From Oxytricha trifallax (taxonomy: Eukaryota > Ciliophora > Spirotrichea > Sporadotrichida > Oxytrichidae): a stretch of 64,000 bases of DNA. The first letter of the stretch is position 1; each line of letters starts with the position of its first letter. This document shows, piece after piece, positions 39,222 through 49,771 of the stretch. The DNA is taken from positions 124,001-188,000 of the forward strand of contig ARYC01000203.1 of the NCBI GenBank assembly GCA_000711775.1, read 5' to 3'. The notes below the pieces were generated by a model. That model was not told where the DNA came from, did not search any database, and saw only the letters and a program-made list of their open reading frames with translations. A program made the position numbers and the translations under genes.

Positions 39222-39344
39222 TCTTTTAGTAATTATAATGAGTGAATTACTTCCAGAATCTTGAGTGAGGCACAGGGTGCCTCAAGATTCCTGTGATAAA
39301 CTATTAGGAAGATTCATGGAGTAATTGATATCCTATAATATTAG

Positions 39345-40754
39345 ATGAGAATTCGCAATAAGAATACCACTGCCTAATAAAAGAAAGAGAATCGGGCACC
39401 ATAGGGAGTCGACAGCAACTATTGGGAGAACTTAGAGAGTAATGGGGGCGAGGCGTCTATAGCTCCTAACGCCAAGATCAAAAAGTGAAAACCCCTATCT
39501 AGTGTATTCAGTGAGGAGAACTTATAGGAGGATTTAGTAGAGCAAAGAGGAAATAAAAAGTCTCAAAAGGACACTGAATTTATAGCCACAGCCTTGATTA
39601 TCACTAGGCTTTCAGATGAAGCTGAGGTCGCCATACTTGTTCATACCCAGGCACAATTGAAATAGCTGAACCATCAGTTTGCCCAGGTATGCTAGAATGC
39701 TCTGGATGAGGATCTAAGCCATTCGTATGATCCAAGGGCTCATGCTAAGACGCTCACAACATTGCATAGTGCACTTGACAGTGCTCTTTCTGCTAACTAA
39801 ATACATGCACTCGCAGAGAGGGCCCGGGCCTTGGTCTTTCCAGACCTTGACATTACCACATACAATGGCTTACAGGGACCCATTGAAGACCACTCTATGG
39901 AGGAGGTGCTGGGATCTTAAAAGGGAGACTCATTCACTAAGTATGAAGTCATAGATAAACCAACTTCTGTATGCTTTCCTTGCATCACTAATGACCTCCG
40001 CTAGGCTAAAGATAGGTATGATGAAAGGCAGTGAGAACAAGAGTAGCATTGCCTGTATCGTTTGGTAAGGTTCCTCTGTGATCAAGGGGTATTGCCCTAC
40101 AAGATATCACGCATCATTGGTATAGGCAAGTCCAAGGTACTCTAAATACTTCAAGATTCTGAATAGCAAATAGATCCCAGAGTAGTGGTAAAACGAGGCA
40201 GGCGACCAAAAGAGATTCCTTAAGATATCCAAATCTTCATCAAGAGAAGCATTGCAGACTAAAAGTCTGTGGTGACCATCAAGAATCTACAGTGGCAAAT
40301 CAATAGATACAGGGGCTTTGATATCTCGCGTCACAGTCTGCAAACCTTCCTTAAGCGAGACCTGCACTTTACATATCACAAAGTGTACCCCTTGACTCCT
40401 AACCATAACAAGATGAGGGCGAAGCTGCAAAGACAGCTTGCAGCCAGTGCCTTCATTAGTGGCTTGTGCGATGGCAAAGAGATAATTAATGTCGATGAGG
40501 CCATCATACAGTGCACAGACTACCGCAAGTATTCATGGGCGCCTCCTAATGTCCACACAATGTAGTCTTCCAGCAAACGCATGAGTCGAGTCACCGTGAC
40601 CGCAGCCGCATCTAGTACTGGGAACATGCTCTTTCAAGTTTCTCATTGCTATACCACGTCTTAGACTTTTGTTCACTTCATTACCAAGCTGTTTGACCAC
40701 CTGAATGCTGTAAACCCCAACTGGCGAAGCAAAACAATCATACTGATCGACAAT
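39345..40754 (+). pseudogene. Gene CD, 5' part: IS630/Tc1-type transposase with N-terminal extension
   Basis: One frame from ATG 39345. The first 230 codons form an extension rich in Ala/Leu/Gln helices (DSALSANQIHALAERARAL). A helix-turn-helix-like part follows (PYKISRIIGIGKSKVLQ) with a GRRPKE linker, then the catalytic domain: IINVDEAII (first Asp), YSWAPP, and FVHFITKLFDHL leading to ILIDN. The frame then stops at the nested TBE. Two in-frame TGAs occur, at 39486 and 40032. The first may lie inside a 27-nt intron (39485-39511, GTGAAA...TTCAG); the second appears to be a nonsense mutation. The decayed homologue at 60071-61644 has the same extension joined to the same catalytic domain, arguing that C and D are one gene. 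Confidence 0.8.
40752..40754 (+). repeat. AAT target-site duplication, left of the TBE
   Basis: Repeated at 45999-46001. A 3-bp ANT duplication is the known hallmark of TBE insertion. Confidence 0.85.
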
Positions 40755-41061
40755 ACCCCAAAACCACAAAACCCCAATTCATGCTTAGTCTATGAGTTGA
40801 TAGTGAATTGACACACGTTTATTAATGCGAAAATGCGACTAAGCGACTATTAATAAGGACTATAGTCGAAGACTAGGTTGATTGAGAGTAGTCGTGACTA
40901 GTCTGAACATGAAAGTCAGAGTATACAACTACCCTTCACCATTGTTCATTTAGGTGGTTTGTGATTAAGTCTTGATTACTACTATTAACTTTTAAATTTA
41001 ACTTAACTATTAATCAATCTAATCAACCACAGTTATAATCATATGTCTTAAACTTAAGATT
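40755..41061 (+). repeat. Left terminal inverted repeat of the TBE
   Basis: Mirrors 45700-45998 with almost no mismatches up to CTTAAACTTAAGATT; includes the C4A4 tract at the outer end. Confidence 0.9.
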
Positions 41062-41367
41062 GAAGGAGGCGACTAAGTGCAGACTAGTATGACTAGGTAG
41101 TCTTGTAAGTATATTGATCATGACTTAGTCGTAGGTAGTCGAATGGTCGACTATCAATGTACATAGCACTAATACTAATAATGAATCTTCAAACCATCAA
41201 CACCCTCCACCATTGGTGGTTTATGGTGACTTGGAACAGCTTTCACTCATTGCAGGTAAGTATAGTTGCAATGATTAAAGTTGAATCAAATATCAACAGA
41301 CTTATCATATGACTAGTTTCAAATTCAAATCACTCTATTATTATTAGTGTTAACTCTTGTCATTTAG

Positions 41368-42402
41368 ATGAGAGTAGTCAAACTCAAACCACAGATCGAC
41401 TTTGAAACCTTCCTACTCATACGATATGGCAACTGAAATCCAACATCTAATCTACGACCACTGGTGAATCTGAGTGCAATAGCAAAGTTCTTTGGTGTCT
41501 CATACACAAATGTTGTCAAGCTGCACAGGTAGTCGAAGTCATTTTTCAGGAATGGGTTATCGACTAAGACTAGTCGTGAGATTAAATTCAACCTTAGTCA
41601 TATTAACTTCCTCACCAGCAGTGAAACACTGCACACTCAAGCAGGAATGAGTTTGAGAGAGAGGTGTATAATGTTCCACAGGTAGTTCCCAGAAGTGCGA
41701 ATCAGTGTCACTCACTTGAGGAGACTATACAAGCGCGCTTAAGTAAGATTCAAGAGCATACGACTAAGGAAGGAGGTGGAGCTAGTCGATCCACAAAGAC
41801 TAGCTAGTCTTAAAATCGAAATGAAGACTAAGTATATGAGAGAGCTGCAACTGGGATCGAAGATCATATTCATTGATGAGACTGTATTCACTTCCTCAAC
41901 TCGCCTCAATAGAACCTGGGCACCTTATGGAGAGAATATAAGATTCCCAGACAAGAGACATGACTTCGGAGTGTTTGCGCTTCTTGGCGCTATATCAACT
42001 GACAAGGGACTCGAAGACTACATTATTAATAAGGGATCAATTAAGTAGGACTAGTTCATTCTATTCATGCAGCAGTTGAAAGAGAAGTATAAGGATCGTC
42101 GACTAGCCATATTCATGGATAACCTGCAGGTACACAAGTCAATCCTTGTAAAGAAGGAGTATGAGCGACTGGATATCATCCCCATATACAGTATCCCTTA
42201 CTCCCCTTAGTATAATGGAATCGAGAGCACCTTCTTTACAATCAAGCAGAGCTACAAGAAAGAGATGCTAAGTATACTACTGAAGGGACTACGACTAGAC
42301 ATAAAATTACTTATAGAGAAGTCGATCTAGTCGGTCGACTAAGACTACATTAGAAATTAAGCCAAATATGGCGAGACGCAGATTATGAGTATTAAGTTAT
42401 GA
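41368..42402 (+). pseudogene. TBE transposase (42-kDa type, DDE/D-N-E box), one nonsense codon
   Basis: 344 codons from ATG at 41368 (MRVVKLKPQIDF) to TGA at 42400-42402, TAA/TAG as Gln. N-terminal part: helix-turn-helix-like (LSAIAKFFGVSYTNVVKL). Catalytic domain: IIFIDETVFT (first Asp), NRTWAPYGE, then LAIFMDNLQVHKS (second Asp) and YSPQYNGIESTFFTIK (catalytic Glu), as in IS630/Tc1/Tec/TBE transposases. A single in-frame TGA at 41434-41436 (after IRYGN) interrupts it, so this copy is probably inactive. A GTAAG donor at about 41256 and the TTTAG just before the ATG could form a 5' intron, but this is not required. In TBE this enzyme acts in precise excision during macronuclear development. 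Confidence 0.85.
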
Positions 42403-42418
42403 TTAGTTTTAATTTAAA

Positions 42419-43164
42419 TCACATTCCAGTTATCATCATGCTCTTGTTAGGTGTTCTCTGTTATTGTTCCATCATGAGCATGCTGCCGTCTGGCATCCTC
42501 TTTCTCTTAGTCACGTTCGAGAAGCGATTCTAGTCTTAGTCGTGAGGTATGATGCGATTGCTTAGTCGTTTACCTAACTCATACTATTTATGATCTATCT
42601 TCTCTCTGACTGTTCTTGCATTCTGCTTCATTAGATAGATAGCCTTGCCAGGTTTCTCTACATAAGTTAGTCATAGAAATCTTACTTGAAACGAAAGGAT
42701 GCTTCATGAGCTCATCCAACCAGTCGTCAGAGATCTCGATCTTATCAGTCTCGTTCTAGTCTTACCCCTTATTATACCTCACAGTATTAGCATGGTCGAT
42801 GATTTGCCTTAGGTAGTCTGCTTTGACTGTTCCCAGAACACCAAAGAAAAAGTCTCTATCTGGTAGTTTACCTGAGTTCATCTCAAGTTCTGGAAGGTAC
42901 TGCGATACGACTTCATCACCCATAACATCCTGGTAGAGATTCTTGACTGAGAGCTCTTGGTAGTGAGGCACGACCATTCTATTAACCTGGTTTTACCTGA
43001 GAGACTTCTTGGTATTATTTAGTAATGTTTTCAGGAAGGCCACCTTAGTCGAAGCCAGTGGTGGCAGAAAGATGTTCACTATACAAAGTAAGGAACAGCA
43101 CTTGAATCTTACAGTGAGTGGTTAGGTACTTGTAGAGGTCTTACTTCGATCTGAATCTACCCAT
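42419..43164 (-). CDS. TBE 22-kDa-type ORF with small introns
   Basis: Minus strand, from ATG 43164-43162 (MGRFRSKQDLYKYL) to TGA 42421-42419, converging on the transposase with 16 bp between the stop codons. The frame is continuous only after removing introns 43079-43112 (34 nt, GTAAGATTC...TATAG) and 42658-42685 (28 nt, GTAAGATTT...TGTAG). A further 18-nt stretch, 42979-42996 (GTAAAA...AATAG), is a multiple of three and may or may not be spliced. The protein aligns with gene B and with 61849-62546, including DLYKYL/DMHLFL/ELYDFL, YLPE/FLPD/YLPD and KAIYLMKQ/RAVSMLKQ/SAYLIKQ. The 28-nt intron has the same place and phase as intron 2 of B, and the 18-nt stretch coincides with intron 1 of B. 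Confidence 0.8.
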
Positions 43165-44285
43165 AAGCTCCTCGCTTCTTACTAATCGATTCGACTACCC
43201 GAATGATTCCATGACTAGTTTAGTAGTCGGACTATATTAATAAATGACTAGCTAGTCGAAAATTATTCTGATCTTAGTCCTCTAGTCGTTGAACCACTTC
43301 TCTAGTCTTTTAAAGATTCTAAAATAACTCTTGAATCCCCTTACTCAGACTGTAACAAACATCACTCAACTTTCAAGCTAAAGAGTGTCCACCAAGAGCA
43401 ACATCAAATCCAGTGGTCCTCTGCAAATTCCTGGAGATTTAGACCTCGACTTGAGAGGTTTTAGATTTTTTGAGGTTAGTAAAAAACTAGTCGATCAGAA
43501 TCATAAATGGACAACAAATTTTCCAAAAACACCAGATCCGTCTTAGTCGTTCTTGATTCTTCGATCAACAATTTATGCTGGATTTTCAAGTAACCAGAGG
43601 ATTCTTACACTGCAAAATTTAGAATCATACTTTCATTATTATTAGTAGCAGCAGTAGCTGGTTAGGTAGAAAATCTCTCGAAATCTTGGTTCGACTAAGA
43701 CTAGTCGTAGACTAAGTTAACTATACAAACTTAGCTTTTTACAAGCTTGAAATCGACTAGCTTAACACTCTATAATTTTGATGTTCTTATGACTCAATTT
43801 GTATTAGTAACTATCCTATCTTGATTTTATTAATAGAGGTAGCTGTACATTGCTCTAGACTACCTCTGAAAGAGTGGAATGAAAGTATAGGTTGATTTTG
43901 AGTAGTAGAGAAGTATGAATCCAAGAATCGACTAGATAAACTATCAAGACTAGTCGTAGGTTTTTCGACTACCTAGTTTTCTCAAGTATAAATTTTTCGA
44001 CTGACTAGTCGTAGATTTTGAGACTACCCAAGGTGTAAGATTCTTTGAATCTTGTAACAAACATCACTTCATTAACACTCACCAACATACCAACAGGAGT
44101 GATAGTATTAGTTGAAAATAAGAGTAAATGATAAGAGTATAAAGCATAGGAGAGTGCATTGAAAATTAGAGTGTAAGGAGGGATTTTAACTTAGTGCGAT
44201 ATTAATAATAAACGACTAGGTAGTCGGAGACTAAGATTAACTTAAAGACTAAAAAAACTGCGGTTGAATGAATCTTAGGTTTGAA
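43165..44285. other. TBE internal spacer rich in GACTAGTC motifs
   Basis: About 1.1 kb without a clear ORF, packed with the palindromic core CGACTAGTCG and variants (CTAGTCG, CGACTAG). The motif also saturates the rest of the TBE, inside and outside genes. Confidence 0.6.
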
Positions 44286-45698
44286 TCAAATAAGTCTCTT
44301 GACTTTGGGGGGAACATAAAGTACTCTGTGTTCTGGTTGCCAGTTAAGCTTATCAAACTTCTCCTCGACCTCTGCTAAACTGTACCAGTATCTGGTCCAA
44401 GGTTAGAGATAGAATTGCTTGATAAGATCTTTGATGACTGCATTAGCTGAAGTCTTCTTAGAGTATGCTGCTGCATTTTCGACTAGCTACGACTAGGTAG
44501 TCCAGACAGAGTCGTAGTCTTTAGTCATGAACAGGTATACAATCATAGAGACTAAGGCGTAGACATCGACTAGTCGATCACCAGCAAAGAAGACTCCTGT
44601 AGTCGGATAAAACATTAATGACCCATCATACTCAATCTACTTTTTAGATGCGAGTACTCTTGCATTCTCAAAGTTCCTTAGTCTTGCCTTGATAGGGTAG
44701 TCGTTGAGGACTATGTTATTGAAGCTTAGTCGGTGGTGTACGAATCCGATTGTATGCAGTTCTCTTAAACCATATATGATTTGCTTCATGACTAGTCGAT
44801 CCGAATGAGCACTGCGATTAGTCATCATATAGTAGTCGTAACTGAATTGAGGGATCAGGTACTGGAGTGCGATGTGATCGCTGCCTTTCAAGACCATCTC
44901 CAACTAAGTGATTCCATGAAGTTAGAGTTAGAAGGCAGTCTTAGTTATATCATACTCCCTTTGCAGCTACTCTGATTCAAGCTCCTCTTCAAGAAATCCT
45001 CTCAGTGCGAACAGCTTGTAGAATCTTCCGTCATGAAGCATAGTCCCATAAGGAGCACTAGTCATTTTTTAGAGAGGACTAGGCTTAGTCGCTTAGTCGT
45101 AGAGATATTTGAAGCAAGGAATGATAAAAGTATCATCGACTCTGTACTTATTTATCCTTGCGATTGAGTCATCCACTTCATCCTCAGTGTCAGGGATCTC
45201 AATATCAACCTTTGGGTTAGTCTTCGAGCTTGTTTTAGCATTCACTCTCTACCTCTTCTTTGGAGGTTCCTTGAGTTCCTCCTCTTAGTCATCACTCTCA
45301 TTAGCCATCGACTAGTCTTCTTATTATTATTAAATTTAATCTCTTTTTACTTTAGATATTGCGGAGTGAAATCCTTGCGACTTTTGTTCCTGCTTCTACA
45401 ATCCTTAGTCGCTCTGCTTGGATTTATTGTGAACCTCTTTGACATGACGATTGAGATTGCTCTTATTATTAAAAACCTTGGAGCAGGTAGCGCATCAATA
45501 CACAGTAGTCGCTGGTGCTGAAATCGCACTCTTGTCATCCTCGTTGTTTGACTCTGGTAAGTTATCTTTGATTTGTATATCTGATTGAAAGTTTATGGAG
45601 CTAGTATGAAACTCTGGATTTAGCTGGTGGTTGTAAAAGTTTGCAAAGTTCTAAGCATCGTTGTCAGCGATAGCCTAGTCGAACAGTTCCTCGTTCAT
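44286..45698 (-). pseudogene. TBE 57-kDa-type protein: C2H2 zinc finger + kinase-like domain
   Basis: 470 codons from ATG 45698-45696 (MNEELFDQAIADND) to TGA 44288-44286. Residues about 65-90 form a C2H2 finger: VY-x-CATCSKVF...NLNRHVKEVH. An acidic and basic linker with KKRQR follows. From about residue 190 the sequence looks like a protein kinase fold (PYGTMLHDGRFYKLF, LRELHTIGFVHHRLSFNNIVLND, GDRLVDVYALVSM). The HRD catalytic Asp reads as HHRLSFNN and the DFG is NFE, so it is probably a pseudokinase. One in-frame TGA (45495-45497) sits just before the first Cys of the finger. TBE elements are known to encode a zinc-finger/kinase protein of this size. Confidence 0.82.
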
Positions 45699-45699
45699 G

Positions 45700-45998
45700 A
45701 ATCTTAAGTTTAAGACAAATGATTATAACTGTGGTTGATTAGATTGATTAATAGTTAAGTTAAATTTAAAAGTTAATAGTAGTAATCAAGACTTAATCAC
45801 AAACCACCTAAATGAACAATGGTGAAGGGTAGTTGTATACTCTGACTTTCATGTTCAGACTAGTCACGACTACTCTCAATCAACCTAGTCTTCGACTATA
45901 GTCCTTATTAATAGTCGCTTAGTCGCATTTTCGCATTAATAAACGTGTGTCAATTCACTATCAACTCATAGACTAAGCATGAATTGGGGTTTTGGGGT
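45700..45998 (-). repeat. Right terminal inverted repeat of the TBE
   Basis: Partner of 40755-41061. The start codon of the zinc-finger ORF lies just inside its inner border. Confidence 0.9.
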
Positions 45999-46001
45999 AA
46001 T

Positions 46002-46323
46002 GCTCCCTATCACCGGGCCTCGTACACGACTTCTATGCTCAAGGACTTCAATGCTCCTTACTTGTTTCTTGGACCTTACTAATTTACGATGGCCCCTGTA
46101 GAGAAGGTATTTCGTCAAATTAAGAGCGCAGATCTCAATCCATGCTAATATCCTGTTTCCACTAAGTAATCTCACTTATCGTAACCCCTATAGGAAGCAA
46201 CTACGCGAGTACATCGCACACATGGCCCTCCTAATCTCGCAGATGGACAGACAATGGCTTCAGCACGAGTTCCAGAGGACCCTGGTCGCGGCCCTGGACC
46301 ACTTGAGCTTGAGGAATGTCTGA
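46002..46323 (+). pseudogene. Gene CD, 3' part: C-terminal end of the split transposase
   Basis: Resumes exactly after the AAT duplicate of the nested TBE. Deleting the TBE plus one AAT joins ILIDN to APYHRAS in frame, giving the D-N-A-P-x-H catalytic box of IS630-type transposases. LGPYQFTMAPVEKVFRQIK follows and contains the last catalytic Glu. An intron at 46166-46193 (28 nt, GTAATC...TATAG) restores a good C-terminus (KKQLREYIAHMALLISQMD) ending at TGA 46321-46323. Without splicing the other frame runs on into poor sequence to about 46526. The family resemblance to the transposase at 60071-61644 (LGPYQFDLAPIEKCF) is close. Confidence 0.82.
46166..46193 (+). other. Intron near the 3' end of gene CD (28 nt)
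   Basis: GTAATC donor and CTATAG acceptor. Splicing yields STKKQLREYIAHM and a stop at 46321. Confidence 0.75.
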
Positions 46324-46671
46324 TTAAAACTTTCCAAGTTGATATGGTATTCAAGATTTCCATAATTCAGCCCAGCATTTCTACCCCAATAATGATCTTG
46401 AATTATCTCGGCCCCTGGGATAGATGTCTGAGTCGGACATTCCATTTCCGTAAAATGAAATGTGGAGAATCGCGTGGTGCCCCTGCCACCCCCTCAAGAG
46501 AAAAATTCTTTTTTGTCATCGTTTGAATACTGTTTGCCAAAAAATCATATGTTGAAAATTTGAGGTAAGTATTTTTGATCAGATCTATTAAATTAATACC
46601 GCTTAATTACACTAAATTAACGACTCTTTATAATATATTAGTTTTAACATTTGAATTTAATTAGACAAAAT

Positions 46672-48915
46672 ATGGCACCAAAATCCCAACCCAAGAAACA
46701 GAAGAAGCCCAGAAAGCATGTATTGACCTTAAGGAGGAAGAAGAAGCAGAACCTCCATCAACTCGCTGCAATTCACGACGCTATACTCGAAGACGGAGTG
46801 CTCAAGGTGCAGGTGAGCTGGCAAGGGTACAACGATGCAGACCGTGACTGGATTCTCGACTCAGCTTGTCAAGGCGCTGGAGCTAAGAAGATGGTGGATG
46901 ACTACCTTGACAAACATAAACCCCAACTACTCTCCAATGTTCAATGGAACAAGCTCTACGGAAGTCGCACCAAGGGCTCAAACCCCGTTGTTGTGCAAGA
47001 TGTCTCTCCTGAGGTAGTGGATCTTACTCAGTGCTTTACAGGATGCTAACCCACTCCAACCAAAATTGCGCCTATTGCCACCTTCTCTCCTGAGCAAGTA
47101 CGATCACTCGCCACCATTCTGAATGAGCTTGCAGACAGAGAAGCTGAGTGTGACGTCCCTACAAATTTCACTATTTCTTCAAATGAAGAGAGCGAGGACT
47201 CTCTTGCCCCTCTCGATGACTATGAGACCTCCTACAAAAACTTTTGGAAATGGAAAAAGGAAGCTGAAATCGCAGGCTTCTGCGAGGTAGATGAGATTGA
47301 CTACTCGACGATGAAAGCAGAGACCAGAGAGGAATTCTCAAACAGGAAGTTGGATGAAGTTCTCAACACATTTGGACAGATTCAACTGTACCCAGCAGAC
47401 GTCGAATAGCTATCAATGTTCGACTTATTCAAGGAGGCTCTCTGGCACCCAGGTTATCAGGACCAGTCTCTCAACGCCTGTCTTATTCACGCAGTGAACA
47501 TGATGGTCGGAGGCCCATTGTTCGATGTCGCCTCCAAGTTTACGCAATTGTACCTCTAGAGAACACACATGGCAAAGCTCAGAGAGCCTGAAGCGAGGTG
47601 GGAGCATGGATACTCTCTCAAGAACCTCAAGCACCTCATCTACGATCACCAAAGGAAATGCTGGCTCAGTCCTCACATGGTTTAAGTGATCACTGGACAA
47701 GTTCTTAGAGATGTGCAGGCATGCAAACATGGTGGCCTCTTCAGCTATCTTGAAGCTCAATCGAAACACACACGCTTCTTCTTCCAGATGATGGACGAGA
47801 TCACTGTCAAGGAGAATGGCAAGGAAGAAACCCGTGAGCAACTACATGCAGGAGTAATCGCAGGTCGACAACTAGTGGCATATACTTGACAGTGCTGAGC
47901 CTTGGCCTATCCCAGTCGAGAAATGCAACAGACTTGCAAACAAATGGCTGAAAGGTGTCAAGTATTTGGGCTTGAGCGCTTTAGTCAAAGATAACCCTCC
48001 AAAAGAAAAGATGAAGGCTTTCATGAGAGAGTGGGAGCGAATTCTTACAGGAAATGCTATCTATACCAGAGATCGCAAAAAGAGAGCATGCAAGAGCAAG
48101 AGAAAAATGACAAGAAAATGCGACCGCAAACAACTCCAACGAGAGGGCAGTCGCCAGTATCGCAATTCGTCCTGTGAACCTATGGAACCAAAGCCAAGAA
48201 CATCACATGATGAGCAGCAGTTAGGCAAGAGGAGTGACAGTCGCAAGGAGATAGAAGCAAAGGCAGTTCGCAACATCAAGGGTGAGATAATTCGAGAGGC
48301 TAAGAGATAAAAACATTCTCAGGATGACAAGACCACCAGCTCCCAGGAAGAGGCCAAGATCATGCAGTCCCTCCTCCAAGTCAGAGATCAGCTAGCTCTA
48401 ATTCACGAGTACAGACATCACCTCGCGTCATTTCCAGAGCTGCCCAGAGTCAACGAAGTCATGAGAAGATCAGGGGCGCCCGCAGCTCACGAGGCTGAGG
48501 CACTCATGGCATGGCACTGGCAGGTGGTAACAGGAGCACGCTCAGATCTCCAACACTTCAAGCAGGACATCGAGCAATCTTTGAAGAAGAGCAACCCCGG
48601 CGCCTACAAGAAGCTCACCCCCAGTCAAAGGTCCTTGAGATACAGGACCGGCTGCAACTTATGTAGGAGAACTCCGAAGACCAGCTGCACACATTCCTCA
48701 GGAAGATCTTCGCCAAGTGTCCCCTGCTCCCAGAGAAGATCCTCACCCTCCTCGTGAAGCAGTGCGAGACCCTGTAGGCGGACAAGCTCCTTGCCTGGTA
48801 CACCGCGAACATCAAGCCGTAGGCAGAGAAGATCAGACGAGGCAAGTACTCCCAAGTGCATCAAGAGTCGGTGAAAGTTATCCTAGAAGAGATTGATTAG
48901 TAGTTTAAATAGTGA
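46672..48915 (+). pseudogene. Gene E: chromodomain + cysteine-protease-like protein, one intron, one frameshift
   Basis: Starts at ATG 46672 (MAPKSQPKKQKKP, a basic nuclear-type N-terminus). Residues about 30-85 look like a chromodomain (AIHDAILEDGVLKVQVSWQG). Around 47460-47530 is QSLNACLIHAVNMM, resembling the nucleophile helix of Josephin/OTU-like cysteine proteases. A 22-nt intron (47854-47875, GTAATC...ACTAG) joins LHAG to WHILDSAEPWPIP, which would supply the catalytic His (compare HW..LDS). A basic region and a coiled-coil-like tail follow. Near 48626 the frame shifts by one base (KLTPSQ then VLEIQDRLQL); one missing A would explain it. Stop TGA 48913-48915. Chromodomains often steer integrases or transposases to chromatin; the protease role is inference. 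Confidence 0.72.
47854..47875 (+). other. Intron of gene E (22 nt)
   Basis: GTAATC donor and ACTAG acceptor. Retention leads to TGA at 47887; removal gives WHILDSAEP and about 240 more codons. Confidence 0.75.
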
Positions 48916-49771
48916 GTAAAACTTGTAATTAGATTAATTTCATATAATTGGTTATTGGTACATTTATTTTTCATTTCTCCCAAATCTTTAATTCTTTTAT
49001 TAATTAAGTTTTTATTTATAATTTTATGTCTAAAAATTGCATATTTTTATATTAAATTTAAAATTCAAAGAATTAAGTTACAATAAGATAATTTAATTAT
49101 TTTATGATAAATTTTTAGATATTTTTAAGATTTAAAGGTGCGTGCTAATCAAATTATTAAATAATTTCAATTTAAATATAAATTTCAAAGTTTAACACTA
49201 AAATAAGACCATTAATGCTTGTAATGACGTAGACCTATCTGAGAAAGACTTTATTTGGCACTCCAATCAATTGGCAGTCGTGATATAAAAATCAGAAAAA
49301 AAACATATTGCTACCATTCCTCTTTTCCCAAAACAAAAATTTCACCTAATGACTAATCAGTATAGCAGTAATTTAATGAGATCCACTGGTGAGGGTTTAT
49401 GTCATTTAAATATGTTTACAGATTCACTCTTTCATTCATTTATATTATTTAATTCACTAATTTTAATTGACCATCATATATTTTTAAGAGTATTGAGTTT
49501 TAGCATCAAGTTCAGGTGAAGTATTAAATTTATTTATAGCTATTAAATATAAAAAAATATTGAGTTATTATTAAAAAGCTAATTTCTATAAAATGAATAA
49601 TACTTATTTTAAATTTAAAATTATTATTAAATAAATATAATTCTGATTTTATAAAATTTATTATATATTTATACTTTCGTTTATCTATTAAAATAATATA
49701 GTTTCAATTAATATTTAATAAAAATGAAAAAAAATATATTTTATATACCTTTTAAACTATAATTTCAAATA
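48916..49771. other. A+T-rich spacer
   Basis: No gene seen. The right border of the multi-gene element should lie here, but no repeat matching the left side was found. Confidence 0.55.

Larger units (their letters stand above)
40755..45998. mobile_element. TBE-type transposon with C4A4 telomere-like ends
   Basis: 5,244 bp. The left end starts ACCCCAAAACCACAAAAC and the right end finishes GGGGTTTTGGGGT; inward, terminal inverted repeats run to 41061 (307 bp) and from 45700 (299 bp). The left C4A4 tract is 8 bp longer. AAT flanks both sides. Inside are three ORFs in the TBE order: transposase (+), a 22-kDa-type ORF (-) and a zinc-finger/kinase-like ORF (-). TBE elements of Oxytricha and relatives share the C4A4 ends, the ANT duplication and these three genes, and are removed from the developing macronucleus. 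The element is nested in the transposase gene of a related transposon. Confidence 0.92.
35221..48915. mobile_element. TBE-related multi-gene DNA transposon (new type), borders unresolved
   Basis: A block of relatively G+C-rich coding DNA: gene A (+), gene B (-), transposase CD (+) and gene E (+), with only short spacers between them. B is homologous to the minus-strand '22 kDa' ORF of the TBE nested inside it, and CD is an IS630/Tc1-type DDE transposase, so this is a transposon related to TBE. It lacks the zinc-finger/kinase ORF and instead has A and E. The natural length without the nested TBE is about 8.5 kb. I could not find convincing terminal repeats; the coordinates given are the outer gene limits. 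Confidence 0.7.

Noticed and set aside
46254..46526. 90-codon continuation of the transposase to TGA at 46524
   Set aside because: Splicing the 28-nt intron gives a better C-terminus ending at 46321; the continuation is Pro/Gly-rich and unlike the family.
48362..48864. Minus-strand ORFs over gene E
   Set aside because: Shadows of gene E; the plus-strand frame carries the conserved protein character.
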